Part shown: in pieces, positions 35,160-44,270 of the stretch
How positions within the stretch are numbered: position 1 is the stretch's first letter
How the letters are laid out: every line of letters starts with the position of its first letter
Source: Candidatus Nitrosocosmicus sp.
Lineage (GTDB): Archaea; Thermoproteota; Nitrososphaeria; Nitrososphaerales; Nitrososphaeraceae
Assembly (NCBI GenBank): GCA_025934495.1
Contig: JAICXY010000013.1
Span: 1-48,522, forward strand
DNA: 48,522 nucleotides
Direction of reading: 5' to 3'
Position numbers and translations under genes: made by a program
Notes under the pieces: generated by a model
The model's database searches: none
What the model saw: only the letters and a program-made list of their open reading frames with translations
Told to the model about the DNA's origin: nothing

Positions 35160-35948
35160 TTAGATTCTAAATAAATCTTGATTTTTCTCTCTAAAAATGG
35201 TTTTGATAGAAAAATTTACAAATTCATCTTCTGAATATAATTTTTGAGATTCGTGTTCGTATCCTCGGATAATAGCAACTGGGACTCCCAAAGTTTTCCC
35301 CATTACGAGTTCAGCAGCAGATGCTAATTCATCGACTATAGCTATTTCAGTTACTTTTAAAATCTTACCAAATGAATCTTTTAAACCAATATAACTTTTC
35401 AAAGGAGTGATACCTGCAATCCCTATTGCAACATTTGTTTGACCTTTTCTAAATGGCCGTCCAAATGTATCAGAAATTATAATAGAAACGTTTTTTTTTA
35501 TTTTATTATAGATAAATTTTCTGATTTTATTTGCCGATTCATCAGGATTCTCAGGCAATAATAGAACTCCTTCTGTATCAGAGGAAACATTACTTTGATC
35601 TATACCAGCATTTGCACATATAAATCCATATTTAGTTTCCACGATCAAAGTTTTATTGGTTACCTTTATAATATCGGACGATTCCCTAAGAATTAACTCT
35701 ATCAAACGAGGGTCTTTTTCATGAATGGAAAATATCTCAAGTGCTTTTTTAGATGGAATAACATCTTTTAGGTTAAAAAATTGGTTTTCAGATTTAGAAA
35801 TTATTTTTTGAGCTATTACAATAATGTCATTATTATAAATTTCCAAATTATTAGAGTATAAAGATTCAAGAAGTAATTCCGAAATATTATCACTTTCTAT
35901 AATATTTTTATTTATCTTTACAGGAATAATTGTTATAGGTAAAGAAAT
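35160..35948 (-). CDS. cofE: Coenzyme F420-0:L-glutamate ligase
   Basis: CofE adds glutamates to F420-0 in F420 synthesis. Motifs are DIIVIAQKIISKSEN, VETKYGFICANAGIDQSNV, LLPENPDESANKIR, ISDTFGRPFRKGQTNVAIG, VDELASAAELVMGK and PVAIIRGYE. The first canonical start, TTG at 35846, gives 228 residues but omits the conserved first strand. That strand (ITIIPVKINKNIIESDNISE) is encoded in frame upstream, where no ATG, GTG or TTG exists before the TGA at 35976-35978. ATT 35948 or ATA 35936 are candidates, and the first is used here. The extension slightly approaches or overlaps the end of the HAD gene upstream. Confidence 0.9.
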   Translation of the reverse strand: MSLPITIIPVKINKNIIESDNISELLLESLYSNNLEIYNNDIIVIAQKIISKSENQFFNLKDVIPSKKALEIFSIHEKDPRLIELILRESSDIIKVTNKTLIVETKYGFICANAGIDQSNVSSDTEGVLLLPENPDESANKIRKFIYNKIKKNVSIIISDTFGRPFRKGQTNVAIGIAGITPLKSYIGLKDSFGKILKVTEIAIVDELASAAELVMGKTLGVPVAIIRGYEHESQKLYSEDEFVNFSIKTIFREKNQDLFRI

Positions 35949-35961
35949 AGCACTCCTAACC

Positions 35962-36612
35962 CTAGCTCGCTGATATCAATTTGTTTCCAAATTTTTCCAT
36001 AAATATCGGAATTAGATCTGCAAGGTTTTTACGCTCTATAACGACATCGGCTTTCTTTTTTACAAGTTCAACTGCACAAAAACCCACAGTAAAAGAAGAC
36101 AAATTAAAAAGTTTTAAATCATTTGCTCCATCCACTACAACTATTACTTCATCTTTAGTATAACCATTTTCTTCTATAAATGATTTTACAGAGAGAGACT
36201 TATCAGAGGTAACAGAAATATCAACATCATCAAGTTTATTATTTTTAAAAATAAGTTTGTTAGAAAATATTTTATCTATATATAACTCTTTGATTAGTCT
36301 ATCGGTAATAATCGTAAATCCTCCTGATACAGCAACTATTTTCCAACCAGATTTCTTTAAAAATGAGCAAAGTTGTATTGCGCCAGGCATAATCTCTAAA
36401 CTTTGAGCTATTTCATATGCTCTATTATAATCTATACCTCTCAAAGCATAAACTCTTTCCTTTAACCCTTCTTCCCAATTAATCTCTCCACTAATACCTT
36501 TAATAGTAATATCCCAGATTTCTTTTTCTTTTTCTGGTCCCATTAACTTAGCTAATACTGGAAGATATTCTGCATTTAATAAAACTCCTTCTACATCAAA
36601 TATAACAAGCAT
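35962..36612 (-). CDS. HAD-family phosphatase, SerB-like
   Basis: The 216 residues have motif I FDVEGVLLNAE (nucleophile Asp, but the usual second Asp is Glu), motif II VAVSGGF, a motif III Lys near DKSLSVKSF and motif IV VVVDGANDLKLF. This matches the phosphoserine-phosphatase branch. Phosphoserine to serine is the likely reaction but the DxE change makes the substrate uncertain. cofE follows closely on the same strand, so they share a transcript. Confidence 0.85.
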   Translation of the reverse strand: MLVIFDVEGVLLNAEYLPVLAKLMGPEKEKEIWDITIKGISGEINWEEGLKERVYALRGIDYNRAYEIAQSLEIMPGAIQLCSFLKKSGWKIVAVSGGFTIITDRLIKELYIDKIFSNKLIFKNNKLDDVDISVTSDKSLSVKSFIEENGYTKDEVIVVVDGANDLKLFNLSSFTVGFCAVELVKKKADVVIERKNLADLIPIFMEKFGNKLISAS

Positions 36613-37062
36613 AGGACAAACTGTTCTCCTTTGTTATACATAATATTAAGTTATTGCAGGATAAAAAATTTAAAGCCCAATAAATACAATACTTAAATTA
36701 GAGGGCTATTAATATGGATTAATACCTATCTATTGAAGATCGATGAAATTATTACAAATTATTATTGCTATTAAAAATGTTAAACCATTACAATATATTT
36801 ATATGTTTACAATGGATATGAAAATACTATTATGTATTGGTTCTTATCAATTAAAATATAAATATATATAGCCAGCTCTCTAAATTTAGGAAAAAACTAG
36901 GCATTATATTGCTTGTTTTGTAAGATATATTAAATAAAAAAGAGAACAGAACTCAAATGAGTGCTTAACTTGAAAAACCTGATATTGAATATATCCTATT
37001 ATTTTTCTTCTGTTGTACGATGGAATTTCTTTTATGATCCAAGAAATAGAATACCTTTACAA
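36613..37062. other. Gene-free stretch
   Basis: Holds the upstream region of the HAD-cofE transcript (AT-rich near 36630-36680). No gene is recognised. Confidence 0.35.
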
Positions 37063-37590
37063 TATATTGGATATAGCATATATTGTACTTTTTAGGTATA
37101 TCATTTAGAAACGCTGCAAAAACTTTGAATGATTGTTTTTTAAAATAAGAAGTTTCTATCTGCTCAAAGAGGATACAAAAGTACAAACTTCGAAAACTAT
37201 CTTCAACTCAAAGAAGGATTAAGGAATTTATCGTATCCAAAAGATGAATCTATGGTCAAACTTGTTTCCGAATACATTTGGCTTTGAGGATTTGCTTGCT
37301 ACGATTTAACCTGAAAGGAAAAAGATCCTCATATTAAGTATATCCAAAGAACGAATAAAAATATGTTGTTGTAGAACATTCTCTATTACATATTATGGAA
37401 GAATATGAGAAACATTTAACATCTAGAGATGATGGCATTGGTAGGTATCCACCGCAAGCATATAAATTCCTAAAGATAGGACATTATATATTAATTTTTT
37501 GTATTATTGGAATGTAGAACGTATACTATATCATGAATTTTGGTTCTCCATCTTATTTGGACATAATAAATAACAAATAAGAAAAAAGTT
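37063..37590 (+). pseudogene. Degenerate IS6/IS240-like transposase
   Basis: Readable pieces in changing frames on the plus strand: YIGYSIYCTFLGISFRNAAK, then SKRIQKYKLRKL, LSISKERIK, and GIGRYPPQAYKFLK near 37440-37475. They follow the order of IS6/IS240-like transposases (IIGYGLYLYFLGLSFRN, WIQKYKPKK, ISKERN, GTWYPQAxxFLKL). Many frameshifts mean no product. Confidence 0.55.
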
Positions 37591-37671
37591 TACATCTTTT
37601 TCCATATCAATACAGAGCCAAATTACTCTCATAACACATTAATAAATGAAAATAAAATAATAAAATAAATA

Positions 37672-38658
37672 ATGTTACATGTGCCTGTTGGATCGAGAGA
37701 AAAAGGTGATGATTTCTCGTCTGATGATAGTTTAATTGAACATTTTGATGTTATCATAGTTGGATCAGGACCAGCTGGTTATACAGCTTCTATTTACACT
37801 TCTCGAGCAAAATTAAAAACACTAATTATTACAGGTAGTTTACCAGGTGGCCAGTTGATGACCACAAGTGAAGTTGAAAATTACCCGGGATTTCCAAATG
37901 GCATATTTGGCCCTGAATTAATGATAAACATGAAACAACAATCAGAACGATTTGGCACAACGATGATAACTGATGAAGTTACCAAGGTTGATTTTAAGAA
38001 TATGCCATTTAAAATTTATACTGAATCCTCCATCTATACCGCAGAAAGTGTTTTAATTAGTACTGGTGCAACTCCACGAAAGCTTGGCATAGAACCTGAA
38101 CAAGCATTTTCTGGACGTGGTATTTCTTATTGTGCTACTTGTGATGGTCCCTTCTTTAAGGATCAACATATTGTGGTTGTTGGTGGTGGAGATACGGCTT
38201 TAGAAGAAGCAAATTTCTTAACCAAATTCGGAAAATCTGTAAAAATAATTCATAGAAGAGACAATTTGAGGGCTAGTAAAATTCTTCAAGAAAGAGCATT
38301 TGAAAATCCGAAAATAGAATTCATATGGAATTCAACAGTAGTAGATATAAAGGGTGATGGTAAAATTTCATCAATTATAATTAAAAACAATAAAACTGGT
38401 GTTGAAACAAAATTAAATGTAGGTGGTTTATTTGTTGCAATAGGTCATGAACCAAATACGTCTATTTTTAAAGATCAAATAGATATGGATGATCGGGGTT
38501 ATGTTATAGTTAAAAACCATACAAATACAAATATTGATGGAGTTTTCGCTTCGGGGGATGTGCATGATTATAGATATAGACAAGCTATAACAGCAGCAGG
38601 ATTTGGATGTATGGCTGCGTTAGATATTGAAAAATGGCTAGCCGAAAGAAAACAATAG
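37672..38658 (+). CDS. trxB: Thioredoxin reductase
   Basis: The 328 residues have an FAD-binding GSGPAGYTASIYTSRA, GGQLMTTSEVENYPGFP, redox-active CATCDGPFF (two Cys), NAD(P) site VVGGGDTALEEANFL, and FAD motif GVFASGDVHDYRYRQAITA. It reduces thioredoxin-like proteins. A 20-residue N-terminal extension precedes the Rossmann fold. The ATG is preceded by an A/T-rich TATA-like tract. The domains are complete. Confidence 0.95.
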   Translation: MLHVPVGSREKGDDFSSDDSLIEHFDVIIVGSGPAGYTASIYTSRAKLKTLIITGSLPGGQLMTTSEVENYPGFPNGIFGPELMINMKQQSERFGTTMITDEVTKVDFKNMPFKIYTESSIYTAESVLISTGATPRKLGIEPEQAFSGRGISYCATCDGPFFKDQHIVVVGGGDTALEEANFLTKFGKSVKIIHRRDNLRASKILQERAFENPKIEFIWNSTVVDIKGDGKISSIIIKNNKTGVETKLNVGGLFVAIGHEPNTSIFKDQIDMDDRGYVIVKNHTNTNIDGVFASGDVHDYRYRQAITAAGFGCMAALDIEKWLAERKQ

Positions 38659-38695
38659 AATGAATCCCTTATTTAAATAAAGAAAAAAACAAAAC

Positions 38696-39709
38696 CTATT
38701 GATAAATCAAAGAGGGTAACAATCTACAATTGGTCAAATACTTATTATATTCTTCCGCAGAAAATAGATTTTGTTGAAGATAGAGGCTTTGAAATTTTCG
38801 GCCATCATCTGCAAAAATACCTACAAAAATACCTTCATTATGGTTTTTTATATGATCATACATTGATGCCATAACCGAGCCTGATGATGGACCCACCAAA
38901 ATATTTTCCTTTTCTGCAAGAGTTTTTACCATCTCAAATGATTTTTCATTTGTTGCAGTATACCATTCATCAACTACTTTTTCGCGTCGTAAAAAAAGAT
39001 CAGGCTTTGCAGATTCCTCAAAATTCCTTAATCCTTGTAATAGATGGTTTTTTTGAGCTTGAATAGCGACAACTTGAATGTTATCATCTTTTTCTTTTAG
39101 ATAAGTACCAGTACCAGTAATTGTACCTCCTGTACCACATCCAGTAAAGAAATGTGTTACTTTACCATGAGTTTGTTTCCATATTTCTGGTCCTGTGCTT
39201 TGATAATGAGCAAGATAATTAGAATCATTATCATATTGATTAGGCATGTAATATGTATCGGGACGGGGTTTTGAAATTGCATATGCAAGTGCAATACTTT
39301 GATCTGTTCCAGCACCTACCCGTGGACATAAATCATCACTTGTTTCATGGAGTGTTGCACCTAATTTTCTTAGTATATTTTTTGTTTCCTCGCTTACTTT
39401 TTCTGGAATAACTATCTCTACCTTGTAACCTAAATGAGATGCTATACCGGTTAATGCAATTCCAGTATTTCCAGATGTTGGTTCGATGATTATGCTCTTA
39501 TCTTTCTTTAATATTTTTCTTTCTTCTGCGTCTTTAATCATCCATAATGCTGCTCTATCTTTTACAGATCCAAAAGGATTGAACCATTCCAGTTTTGCAA
39601 AGATCTTGACTTTATCTGTTGAAAAACTTTTTAATTCTATTAAAGGAGTATTACCAATTCCTTCTATTATGTTATTGTTGTTAGATTGAACAAAAGTTGT
39701 TGAAGTCAT
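38696..39709 (-). CDS. cysM: Cysteine synthase / PLP-dependent beta-replacement enzyme
   Basis: The 337 residues follow the CysK/CysM fold: NTPLIELKSF, NPFGSVKDRAALWMI (Schiff-base Lys), IIEPTSGNTGIALTGIA, GTDQSIALAY, GCGTGGTITGTG and GPSSGSVMAS. It makes cysteine from an activated serine (O-acetyl- or O-phosphoserine) and sulfide or a sulfur carrier. A TusA-like sulfur carrier gene lies 4 bases upstream in the same transcript, which suggests a carrier-delivered sulfur route. CysM is a best guess; CysK or O-phosphoserine sulfhydrylase are alternatives. Confidence 0.88.
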   Translation of the reverse strand: MTSTTFVQSNNNNIIEGIGNTPLIELKSFSTDKVKIFAKLEWFNPFGSVKDRAALWMIKDAEERKILKKDKSIIIEPTSGNTGIALTGIASHLGYKVEIVIPEKVSEETKNILRKLGATLHETSDDLCPRVGAGTDQSIALAYAISKPRPDTYYMPNQYDNDSNYLAHYQSTGPEIWKQTHGKVTHFFTGCGTGGTITGTGTYLKEKDDNIQVVAIQAQKNHLLQGLRNFEESAKPDLFLRREKVVDEWYTATNEKSFEMVKTLAEKENILVGPSSGSVMASMYDHIKNHNEGIFVGIFADDGRKFQSLYLQQNLFSAEEYNKYLTNCRLLPSLIYQ

Positions 39710-39713
39710 TTAA

Positions 39714-39971
39714 CTATTTGGCCTTTTTAATTGTGAATTCTAGATCTTTATTAGTTTTATTCAATGAAACGAGTTCATGTCCACTACGACTAACCCATCT
39801 TGATATATCTTCTTCTGAATCCGGGTCATCAGATAGTATTTTCAGAGTTTCTCCTTTTGTCATTCTTTCTATTTCTATTTTTGTTCTAAAAACTGGCTCA
39901 GGACAATATAGCCCCCGAACGTCAATCGTTTTAACATCTAGTTTATTATTATCATTTGAACCAGTAGACAT
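39714..39971 (-). CDS. tusA: TusA-like sulfur carrier protein
   Basis: The 85 residues are a SirA/TusA fold: TIDVRGLYCPEPVFRTKIEI with the CPxP motif whose Cys carries persulfide, then LKILSDDPDSEEDISRWVSR and a last strand. It is the first gene of the pair with the cysteine synthase. It probably hands sulfur to that enzyme or to tRNA/cofactor thiolation. Confidence 0.9.
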   Translation of the reverse strand: MSTGSNDNNKLDVKTIDVRGLYCPEPVFRTKIEIERMTKGETLKILSDDPDSEEDISRWVSRSGHELVSLNKTNKDLEFTIKKAK

Positions 39972-40054
39972 ATTAATATAAAATCTATTTTAATGTATTT
40001 AATGTTTTTGTTAAAATTTTTATTGATATTTCTAATACAAATTATATAATTTCA

Positions 40055-40233
40055 GGCCCTGTTAACAATTGTGTATAGAATGCCATATGTTTTGTAAACT
40101 AATACTGATTGTTTTCATCGGCAAAAATATTGTTGTATTTTTTACTATATCTTCATTTTTAAAAGTAACAAATCTAAACAAGCACATTCTCTTTACATTA
40201 AAGATTATAAGTATTTACATGATTGTTAACTGG
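40055..40233. mobile_element. About 180-bp miniature element with GGCCCTGTTAAC-type ends, copy 1
   Basis: The left end GGCCCTGTTAACAATTGTG (40055) and the right end CATGATTGTTAAC (40218-40230) are inverted repeats. The core 40121-40220 differs from 43206-43305 at one base in 100. It is open for translation in both copies (KNIVVFFTISS), but the flanks differ and no start is shared, so the 83-codon frames are doubtful. A related end occurs at 41725 before an IS6-like remnant. Confidence 0.65.
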
Positions 40234-40671
40234 ATAATTTTAGTAACCGTTTTTAATTCATCGACTATTTTTTTTCTCTATTATTTATGTAAATCCGAAC
40301 TACAACTGAAAATCAGGTAAACAATTATAGAATAACTATAAATCCAATATTTAAAATAAAATATTTTTCCCAAGTCAATAGAGCCGGCGGTACCTGATAT
40401 TCATTACAAAAATGTATATCGCTAAAGTTCTATTTTCTAATTCATTTTATTATGAGAATGAGAAAAGCATTATTGAAAGAACAACGAGACAGAAGAAATG
40501 TAAACTAACCCTTTTTCAACAATGGTTAAATATATTTGCCGATTATTACAATAAAGAATAATTTCTTATCTTTAGCAAGATAGGGTCTACAAGGAAGTAA
40601 TAATACAATAAATGATTTAATACAAATTTTATTATATTCACCGTTTATAAAAAAATAATAGGGCAAAATTA
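40234..40671. other. Gene-free stretch with the promoter of homoserine dehydrogenase
   Basis: No gene is recognised. A TATA-like GTTTATAAAAAAAT at 40643-40656 lies about 22 bases before the ATG at 40672, suggesting a leaderless or short-leader transcript. Confidence 0.45.
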
Positions 40672-41679
40672 ATGAGATTAATTATCTGCGGAATGGGAGT
40701 TGTTGGTCAGAGCTTTATTAAATTATTAATTAATAGTTCAGACTCTTTATATAAAAAATATGGCATTAGACCGAGGGTTGTTGCTTGTATCGATAGCAAT
40801 GGAATGGCCTTTTCACAGACAGGTTTAGATCTTGAAAAATTATTGTCAGTTAAAGAGAAATTTAGAACTGTTGCAAAATATTCCGATGAAAAACCAAATT
40901 TTGAAAATTATATAGAGAATATTGATGCGGAAGTATTTCTAGAACTTACTCCTACTAATTTAATTTCTGGAGAACCAGGACTATCTAATATAATTTCAGC
41001 ATTGAGGACACAAAAAAATGTGATAACTGTAAATAAAGGACCACTAGCTCTATCATTTCCTTCATTAATGGAATTGTCCGAATATAACAATGTAATGTTA
41101 AGATTCAGTGGAACTGTCGGTGGAGGAACACCTGTGTTAGAATTTGCCAAACATTGCTTAAAAGGCGATAAAATTACATCATTTATAGGAATTTTAAATG
41201 GTACTACTAATTACATTTTAACCAAAATGTCCGAAGGTTTGACATTTGAAGATGCTTTAAAAGTTGCAAAAATGAAGGGATATGCAGAAGCAAATGTCTC
41301 TCTGGATGTAAACGGTGATGACGCAGCCGCTAAACTAGTCATAATGGCAAATTGGATAATGGGTTACAAAGTAACAATAAAAGATGTTTATAAAAGGGGA
41401 ATTACAGATATTAAACTTGAAGATATCAATGAAGCATTAAAAAAAAGAAAATACATAAAGCTTATTGCTATGTGTGATAATAGGAATCTTTCTGTTCAAC
41501 CATCCATAGTATCTAAAGATGACCCTATATGTGTAAATGGAACGCTAAATGCAGTTACCTTTAAATCAGAACATTCAGGGGATCAAACAATTATTGGGAA
41601 GGGGGCAGGCGGTATGGAAACAGCAAGTTCTATATTAAGAGATCTTATAGAAATTAAGGAAAACTTCTCAATGCCTTGA
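40672..41679 (+). CDS. hom: Homoserine dehydrogenase
   Basis: The 335 residues start with the NAD(P) fold (IICGMGVVGQSFI). Then come VFLELTPTNL, NVITVNKGPLAL, MLRFSGTVGGGTPVLEF, the family signature GILNGTTNYILTKMSEG, AEANVSLDVNGDDAAAKL and GKGAGGMETASSILRDL. It reduces aspartate semialdehyde to homoserine for threonine and methionine. No ACT domain is present, so feedback control by that route is unlikely. It is a single gene with its own TATA box. Confidence 0.95.
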   Translation: MRLIICGMGVVGQSFIKLLINSSDSLYKKYGIRPRVVACIDSNGMAFSQTGLDLEKLLSVKEKFRTVAKYSDEKPNFENYIENIDAEVFLELTPTNLISGEPGLSNIISALRTQKNVITVNKGPLALSFPSLMELSEYNNVMLRFSGTVGGGTPVLEFAKHCLKGDKITSFIGILNGTTNYILTKMSEGLTFEDALKVAKMKGYAEANVSLDVNGDDAAAKLVIMANWIMGYKVTIKDVYKRGITDIKLEDINEALKKRKYIKLIAMCDNRNLSVQPSIVSKDDPICVNGTLNAVTFKSEHSGDQTIIGKGAGGMETASSILRDLIEIKENFSMP

Positions 41680-41724
41680 CGAATAAAGAAATACAATAAA
41701 TTTAAAATGCGTTATGATTTAATG

Positions 41725-42340
41725 TGACCTTGTTAACTTTAGGAAAAACATATAGATTGAAAATGACTATTTCAATTACAAGTTCTAGAAACAGTAGAAC
41801 GCCTTCACAAATTATAGGTTATGGATTGTACTTGTACTTTCTTGAACTATTATTTAGAAATGCTGCCAAAGCATTATCTTTGTTTTACTTTTAGTAAAGA
41901 TAAGCCATCGTGTTTCAATATTGAACTTGATTCAATAATACAAACCACAAAAATTAAAAAAAAGAAAAATATTTATGAATATATCATCTACATATGCTAT
42001 AAAAAGCAGGCTCATTTAATACGGCTTTAATGTTTCCATCTAACCAAAAGATAAAGATATTCTTTCGGTCAAGGTATCAAAAGAATGAAAAATATGTTTG
42101 TTCCAGAGTGTTTTCTGTCGAGAATTGTAAATTAATAAGTGGTCACCCAGTTTCTATAAACGGTAATGGTATATGTATCCACTTCAAGCCTATCGTTTCT
42201 TAAAATCAGATCATCATATTTATTCTTTTGTATATAAGAATGAAAAAGCATCATAGAGAAAACAATGCAATATATAAAGAATATAATCTAAAACCTTGAC
42301 TATTTTCTTGCATCAAAAAGAACAAGTGCAAATTAAAACA
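41725..42340 (+). pseudogene. Degenerate IS6/IS240-like transposase
   Basis: After an end-like GACCTTGTTAAC (41725) an ATG at 41763 opens SSRNSRTPSQIIGYGLYLYF, then FRNAAKALSLFYF and stops. Later pieces in other frames are HRVSILNLIQ, SKERKICLFQSVF-like sequence near 42080-42120, SGHPVSINGNG near 42140 and HHRENNAIYK near 42255. The order fits an IS6/IS240-like transposase. The DDE core is broken in several places. Confidence 0.6.
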
Positions 42341-42342
42341 TA

Positions 42343-42484
42343 AGATCTCTTGCATAATTAGGACCATTAGGAAAATTTCTAATGATAGATACATCTTATC
42401 GTAATCAGCTAATTAAAATGTAATATTGTACAATATAATCGATAGGCTGTAAAATTTTGATAGGCGTCTAATTATGCGAGATCT
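42343..42484. mobile_element. 142-bp miniature element with HARBI1-like IS ends, copy 2
   Basis: The left end AGATCTCTTGCATAATTAG and the right end CTAATTATGCGAGATCT are inverted repeats apart from a 2-base gap. Internal blocks are shared with 19063-19201. It abuts directly a truncated copy of the related full-length element. Confidence 0.75.
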
Positions 42485-42874
42485 GGTATATAAAGAAAAT
42501 CATCCTCCATTCCTAAAACAATCTGTAAATGTGTTTGACCTTGGAACTTTAGGAGAAGAAAGGACTTTCCAGAACAACTGCTATCATCATTACCATACAG
42601 AAAGAAGAGAAAGCTAAAGATATCCAAAGGAGAAAGATATTATAACAAAGACCATGCTAAAATAAGAATTGTCATAGAGCACATCATCATTTGCAGATTA
42701 AAAAAATATAGGATATTATATTAACAGATGTATTTAGAAACAAATTGAGAAAATATAATCAGTCATCAGTCATAGTATCAGGCTTGGTAAACTATATGAT
42801 AATGAAACATCATAACTAGAACCAACATAATCCATATCAAAGGTGTAAAAAGTTTCTAATTATGCAAGAGATCT
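42485..42874 (+). pseudogene. C-terminal remnant of the HARBI1-like IS5-group transposase
   Basis: It corresponds to about the last 380 bases of the 15783-16834 element. KENHPPFLKQSVNVFDLG, QNNCYHH, RIVIEHIIICRLKKYR and NKLRKYNQ are seen in shifted frames, followed by the right terminal repeat ending at 42874. The front of the gene is missing and the miniature element sits in its place. Confidence 0.75.
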
Positions 42875-43133
42875 AATATCTTAAGTTAGCAGGCCTTCGA
42901 ATCATTGATCGTTCATATATGATAGTTTTAAAAATTAATATGTTCAATCATAATATACATTTCTCTTCCTATCTAATTTAGAAATGTTCTAATAATTTTA
43001 TATATAGGTGATTTAAAATCTTTATTTTGTTAGGATATCAATAAATCCTTATATTATAAATTAAATTCATAATAGAATGTTTTCAATAATTCCCTTTTCT
43101 TTCTTTTGATATAAGTGGATATAAGTTTGTCAA
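42875..43133. other. Spacer without a recognisable gene
   Basis: AT-rich DNA. The first bases (ATCTTAAGTTAGCAG) match a stretch near 440-460. Confidence 0.35.
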
Positions 43134-43315
43134 GGCTCTGTTAAAAGTTATGTAAAGAAGGTTGTATGTTCTTCTGTAAACTGATAATACTGCTTGTTTT
43201 CATTGGCAAAAATATTGTTGTATTTTTTACTATATCTTCATTATTAAAAGTAACAAATCTAAACAAGCACATTCTCTTTACATTAAAGATTATAAGTATT
43301 TACATAACTGTTACC
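43134..43315. mobile_element. About 180-bp miniature element with GGCTCTGTTAA-type ends, copy 2
   Basis: The left end GGCTCTGTTAAAAGTTATGTAAA (43134-43156) and the right end TTTACATAACTGTTACC (43299-43315) pair as inverted repeats over about 16 bases. The core is 99/100 identical to copy 1. A third end-like GGCTCTGTTAACATCTGTG begins near 43362 in the same orientation as the left end. Confidence 0.65.
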
Positions 43316-43622
43316 TTAAGATATCACACTCCATTATATTGGTCAACGAATAAATTAAACGGCTCTGTTAACATCTGTGTAAACATAAAGATATATTCTA
43401 TTGTAAAATATTTGTGATTGCTTTGCCATGATTTTTATTAGATACAATCGTCCACTTGCTGATTGCTTGTCATAGTTGAGTGGTAAGTTAAAGATGTTAT
43501 GACAGTAAACAAACACCACATCATTTTACAGTTAACATTTTCAATGCCGATAAGGAAATGAATTTATGTAAAACATTTATTAACAAACTTTTAATTCATA
43601 TATAATTCACGTTAAGTATTTA
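43316..43622. other. Gene-free stretch with the promoter of the tRNA endonuclease gene
   Basis: It contains an extra element-like end near 43362 and, close to the ATG at 43623, a TATA-like CATATATAATTC (43598-43609). Confidence 0.4.
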
Positions 43623-44174
43623 ATGACTAAATATTCAGGACAATTAATCGAAAATAGAATACTCATTCATGATATATTAGAATCAAGGAGTTTATTTAGT
43701 GAAGGATATTATGGTAAACCATTAGGAATTTCAAAACCAAAAAACTTTGATTTTGATTCACAGCTAGTTCTCGACTTAATTGAAGGATATTATCTATTTG
43801 TTAAAGATAGATTAGACATATTCAAGCCAGATGGAAAAATTATTTCTTTAAAAGAAATAACAAACCTTTGTAAAAAACAATATACCGACTTTGAAGTTAA
43901 ATATATGGTTTTTGAAAATCTTCGAAATAAGGGATATGTTGTTTCACCAGGAATTAAATTTGGATGTGATTTTGCTGTATACATACATGGACCAGGCATT
44001 GATCATGCGCCTTTTTTGGTAAAAGTTTTAAAACCTTCTCAAAATATTTCTGGTGTGGACATAGTTTTAGCTGGAAGACTTGCCACTACCGTAAAAAAAC
44101 AGTTTATTTTAGCAATTGTTTATGCAGACGGAAAAACCATAAAATTTGTTGGCTTTGATTGGTGGAGAGCATGA
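43623..44174 (+). CDS. endA: tRNA-splicing endonuclease
   Basis: The 183 residues match the archaeal EndA catalytic subunit. The C-terminal domain carries the catalytic triad: Tyr in GCDFAVYIHG, His in IDHAPFLVKV and Lys in TVKKQFILA. NKGYVVSPGIKFG precedes them and the N-terminal domain has GYYGKPLG. The enzyme removes introns at bulge-helix-bulge sites in pre-tRNA. Length fits the short one-domain-pair subunit. A TATA box lies about 15-25 bases upstream. Confidence 0.93.
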   Translation: MTKYSGQLIENRILIHDILESRSLFSEGYYGKPLGISKPKNFDFDSQLVLDLIEGYYLFVKDRLDIFKPDGKIISLKEITNLCKKQYTDFEVKYMVFENLRNKGYVVSPGIKFGCDFAVYIHGPGIDHAPFLVKVLKPSQNISGVDIVLAGRLATTVKKQFILAIVYADGKTIKFVGFDWWRA

Positions 44175-44270
44175 TAAAATACAGAAATAATATTTGCCAA
44201 GTTAATAATAAAAAAATTGTTTTTGCATGAGTGGTTTTAAAGAATATCTGATAATAAAATTCGCATTAAA

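Noticed and set aside
37672-39971. trxB, cysteine synthase and tusA as one operon
   Set aside because: trxB is on the plus strand and the other two are on the minus strand, so they converge.
40069-40320. 83-codon frames at 40069 and 43166 as paralogous small membrane proteins
   Set aside because: The shared part is a miniature element core. The starts and C-termini lie in unrelated flanks, so a common protein is unlikely.
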